Shown here: piece after piece, positions 61,178 to 64,000 of the stretch
Layout: the number at the start of each line of letters is the position of its first letter
Position numbering within the stretch: position 1 is the first letter of the stretch
NCBI GenBank assembly: GCA_963560245.1
Contig: CAUWNS010000001.1
Location: 62,001 to 126,000 of the forward strand
Direction: 5' to 3'
Source: Pseudoruminococcus_B sp937901805
GTDB taxonomy: Bacteria > Bacillota > Clostridia > Oscillospirales > Ruminococcaceae
Length of the DNA stretch: 64,000 bases
Position numbers and translations under genes: made by a program
The notes under the pieces: model-generated
What the model saw: the letters and a program-made list of their open reading frames with translations, nothing else
What the model was told of the DNA's origin: nothing
Database searches by the model: none

Positions 61178-63689
61178 TTGCAGGTTTCTGCTTTACGACC
61201 GGAAAATAAAGACCATTACTGGAAAGTGTTTCTTTTTGCCACTGCAATGGCAGCAGTAATTTTTCTCCCCTTTGTCATTTATGATCAGGGATATTTTTTG
61301 TTTTACGGGGATTTCAACGTCCAGCAGATCCCCTTTTATCAGCATGCCCATGACAGTGTCCTGAATGGAAATATTTTTTGGGACTGGCATACGGCATACG
61401 GACTTAGGAGTCAATTTTATTGGTTCTTACACCTTTTATCTGCTCACCAGCCCGTTTTTCTGGCTGACCCTGCTCTTTCCAAGCGGTGCAGTTCCCTATT
61501 TGATGGCCCCGTTGTTCGTTTTAAAATTCAGTATTGCCGCTGTCACCTCCTATGCCTATATCCGGCGGTTTTGCAAAAACACAAATATGAGCCTGATTGG
61601 CGCGCTGCTCTATGCATTTTCCGGATTTAATGTCTACAATGTCTTCTTCAATCATTTTAACGATGTTACCGCTTTTTTCCCCCTGCTTCTTCTTGCACTG
61701 GAACTCGCTGTTGTAGAAAAAAAACGCGGAGTATTTGGCCTGATGGTCTTTTTCATGGCCTCCCTGAACTACTTCTTTTTTGCCGGACAGGTTGCGTTCC
61801 TAGTTCTCTATTTCTTTGCCCGCATGCTGATGGACAGAGAATTCCGTATCGATCTCCGTACTTTTCTCGGCCTTGCTATAGAATCGGTAGTGGGCGTTGG
61901 AATGGCCGCTGCCGTCTTGCTGCCCTCTTATCTCGCGATTGCAGACAACCCGCGCACCTTCAGCTATTTATCCGGGTTTAATTTCTGGCTGTATGGGAGG
62001 GAACAGAGATATCCCAATATTCTTGCCAGCCTTTTCTTCCCGCCGGATATTCCTGCCCGTCCAAACTTTTTCCCGGATGCAGATAACAAATGGGCTTCCC
62101 TATCCGCATATCTGCCCCTGTTCACCATGACCGGCGTCATCGCTTATATCAAGGCCAAACCCAAACACGGGTTTACCAGGCTACTTGCTGTCTGTCTGTT
62201 TTTCGCTTTGATTCCGGGGCTAAATTCCGTCTTTTTCCTGCTTAACGGGGCATATTATGCACGGTGGTTTTACATGCCGCTGCTGATTATGGCCACCATG
62301 ACCGCCGTATCCCTCAATGAGCACACGGAGCATTTTTCTACAGGCATAAAATGGACGGCTGCCGCTGTGATATTCTTCACGATCATGGTCGGGTTCACCC
62401 CTACGGAAGTCGATGGGAAGGAAAAGATTGGACTGTACACCTATCCGGATCGGTTCTGGATTTATGTAGGGATTGCAGTGGTTTCCCTGGTTCTTGTTAC
62501 TATGCTTATCCGGCTGTTCAAAAAGGAAAAACATCTGCTCTACCAATGTTCGCTGGTTGCCCTATGTTTTATTACTGTATTTTATTCCATTTATTTTATT
62601 GCCATAGGGAAAACACATTCTTATAACGACCAGTGGATTATTCAGACTGCCCTGCATGGGAAAGAACATATCAACCTAAACCGGGACACCTTTTACCGCA
62701 CGGACGTCTATGAGGGAATGGACAATGAAGCAATGTTCTGGGGATTCCCTACTATCAATGCTTTTCACTCGATTGTCCCTGCTTCCATTATGGAGTTCTA
62801 CACCTCCATGGGAATTGAACGTTCGGTGGGTTCTCGGCCGGATCCGGCATATGCGGCCCTGCGCTCTTTGCTCAGCGTCAAATACTGCTTTGTAAACGAA
62901 GAAAAAGCAGAAGAGTATACGCCCATAGAGGGATTCACTTATTTTGACACCCAGAACGGATTTGATATCTATGAAAATCAGGCATATATCCCAATGGGCT
63001 TCACTTATGACTACTATATTACCCAAAGCGATTATGATGTCCTGACAGACAAGGCAAAAGCAAAGGCCATGCTGAAAGCGGTCCTGTTAGAGGATGGAGA
63101 AGAACAGAAAAACAGCGATATCCTGGATCATCTCCCTTCCAGTGAGCGCTCTGATATCCTGTTGGAATCCCATATCACCGCCGCTAAAGAGCGCGCTCTG
63201 ACAAGCGCCCATTCCTTTGAAACGGACAGTCGGGGATTCACTGCAAAAATCAATTTGGAAGAAGAAAAACTGGTGTTTTTCTCCGTTCCCTACGAACAGG
63301 GATTTACAGCGACTGTCAACGGGGAACCGGCTGAAATTATCCCATGCAATGTCGGGTTTATGGCTGTGCGCTGCCCGGCAGGGCAAGACGTCACTATCCG
63401 CTTTGACTATATGACGCCGGGCTTAATCCCGGGATTATGGCTGAGCGGCGGATTTGCAGCGTTATTCCTGCTGTATCTGTTCTGGGTACGGTTGGATAAG
63501 AAGCGGCATCCGGATTACTACCAAAAGGAAGAATCCGGGCTGGAAGAAGAGGACTTTTTGAGTATCCAAAAAGTGATGGCCGCCGCATCTAAAAAAGGAT
63601 CTTCCTCCATGCAAACGGATTCCTCGGATTCAAGCCAAATTCCCCATTTTGCCTCAAAAGAAGAGCCTCCTCATTTTTCAGATCGCTAA
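61178..63689 (+). pseudogene. YfhO-type polytopic membrane glycosyltransferase-like protein, frameshifted
   Basis: A gene of about 830 codons split by one frameshift. Frame one runs from TTG 61178 (AAAGGGG 9 bases before) through FLPFVIYDQGYFLFYGDFNV, QQIPFYQHAHDSVL and IFWDWHTA. Frame two then continues DLGVNFIGSYTFYLLTSPFF and goes on to 63689. Removing one copy of a 7-bp tandem repeat (CATACGG, 61388-61401) restores WDWHTDLGVNF, the expected family sequence. The second part has about 11 membrane segments and a long outer domain. YfhO relatives glycosylate lipoteichoic acids or other surface polymers. A sequencing error, a null allele or reversible switching could each explain the break. 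Confidence 0.88.
61388..61401 (+). repeat. 7-bp tandem duplication CATACGG x2 causing a frameshift
   Basis: Two adjacent identical copies, 61388-61394 and 61395-61401, inside the YfhO-type gene. One copy fewer gives a continuous reading frame of full length. Confidence 0.9.
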
Positions 63690-63690
63690 A

Positions 63691-63719
63691 AAAAGCCTCC
63701 ACTGGGTGGAGGCTTTTTT
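63691..63719 (+). terminator. Terminator of the YfhO-type gene
   Basis: AAAAGCCTCCAC and GTGGAGGCTTTT with a TGG loop form a stem followed by T residues, just after the stop codon. Confidence 0.9.
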
Positions 63720-63802
63720 CTTATTGATTTTCTGAATTTACCAATCATATTCCCGGGATGATATGGAAATACTATGAGTAAATCAGAAAAAGGAATGTGA
63801 GT

Positions 63803-64000
63803 ATGAAAAAAATCAGGCTTAAAAAATCAGCCCCCATCTTTATCGGCACGTTATGCGGAATCCTCAACGGGCTCTTTGGTGCCGGCGGCGGGATTGCAGC
63901 AGTCCCTCTTATCAAATGTGCAGATGTTCCTTTAAAAAAGGCGCATGCCACTTCTCTGGCTGTCATTCTTCCGGTTTCTCTTGTCAGTTCCATCGTCTAT
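63803..64000 (+). CDS. TSUP (TauE/SafE) family transporter, N-terminus only
   Basis: The first 66 codons of a sulfite-exporter-type membrane protein; the rest lies beyond the window. The N-terminal half-motif GILNGLFGAGGGIAAVPLI (about 19-37) is the hallmark of the family, followed by LKKAHATSLAVILPVSLVSS. Two hydrophobic segments are visible. ATG at 63803 follows AAGGA. Members move sulfur or organic anions; the substrate is unknown here. Confidence 0.88.
   Translation, partial: MKKIRLKKSAPIFIGTLCGILNGLFGAGGGIAAVPLIKCADVPLKKAHATSLAVILPVSLVSSIVY

Noticed and set aside
61365..61405. Programmed ribosomal frameshift in the YfhO-type gene
   Set aside because: The 7-bp tandem duplication explains the shift exactly and no typical slippery site with a following structure was seen.
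1..64000. CRISPR array, rRNA genes, complete insertion sequence or prophage
   Set aside because: No regularly spaced repeats, rRNA signatures, full transposase or phage structural genes were found on either strand.

Overview
The window reads as chromosome of a spore-forming, low-to-mid GC Gram-positive bacterium of the class Clostridia, most like Oscillospiraceae/Ruminococcaceae. Support: spoIIE, spmA and spmB; a cysE-cysS operon under a T-box; AbrB/SpoVT, DUF5711, DUF1385/YqhQ and CvpA-type proteins; strong AGGAGG ribosome sites; several TTG/GTG starts; tRNAs with encoded CCA. No taxonomic search was possible, so this is inference from gene content.

Layout. 1-5,614: divergent fabH (partial)/fabD, an AbrB regulator, spmAB, a TetR-HAD pair and an SDR dehydrogenase. 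5,626-12,246: Eis-like acetyltransferase, an 845-base gene-poor gap, spoIIE, a probable small RNA gene on the minus strand (about 10,095-10,266), and an ECF sigma operon. 12,450-21,920: an eight-gene minus-strand exopolysaccharide operon (TagA/WecG, WecB, GT4, Wzy-like, GT2, Wzx, Fe-S F420-type protein, pyruvyl transferase) with a good promoter and terminator. 22,191-22,607: tRNA operon Gly-Arg-His-Gln, then a ClpE/ClpC-like unfoldase. 25,131-33,581: minus-strand run ruvC-ruvA-ruvB-methyltransferase-ecfA1-ecfA2-ecfT-truA-DUF5711-cvpA. 34,063-37,026: tRNA-Val, T-box, cysE, cysS. 37,089-43,409: minus-strand YqhQ-prmC-recA-recX-rimO-pgsA block. 43,674-50,962: secA, a small unknown, cysK, a sugar-phosphate transferase and a second flippase.

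51,129-54,536 is foreign: strikingly AT-rich, entered through the C-terminal remnant of a transposon TnpV gene, and holding four small unknown genes that look like an orphan immunity-gene array (DUF4304-like protein first, small membrane protein last) with no toxin gene. After it come a heterodimeric ABC exporter, a MNT-HEPN pair whose nucleotidyltransferase partner has lost its catalytic motifs, a kinase-like gene behind a promoter/43-codon ORF/hairpin leader, a GNAT gene, and a large YfhO-type membrane protein gene split by a frameshift that a 7-bp tandem duplication explains exactly. A TSUP transporter runs off the end.

Functional links: fabH/fabD serve fatty acid synthesis and pgsA phospholipid synthesis; cysE makes O-acetylserine, cysK makes cysteine and cysS charges tRNA-Cys, while the T-box reads uncharged tRNA-Cys; ruvABC, recA and recX form two recombination/repair clusters; the polysaccharide operon probably depends on the separate sugar-phosphate transferase at 48.6 kb for priming. 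The most unusual items are the AT-rich immunity-like island, the 7-bp duplication frameshift, the putative small RNA after spoIIE and the leader of the kinase-like gene.
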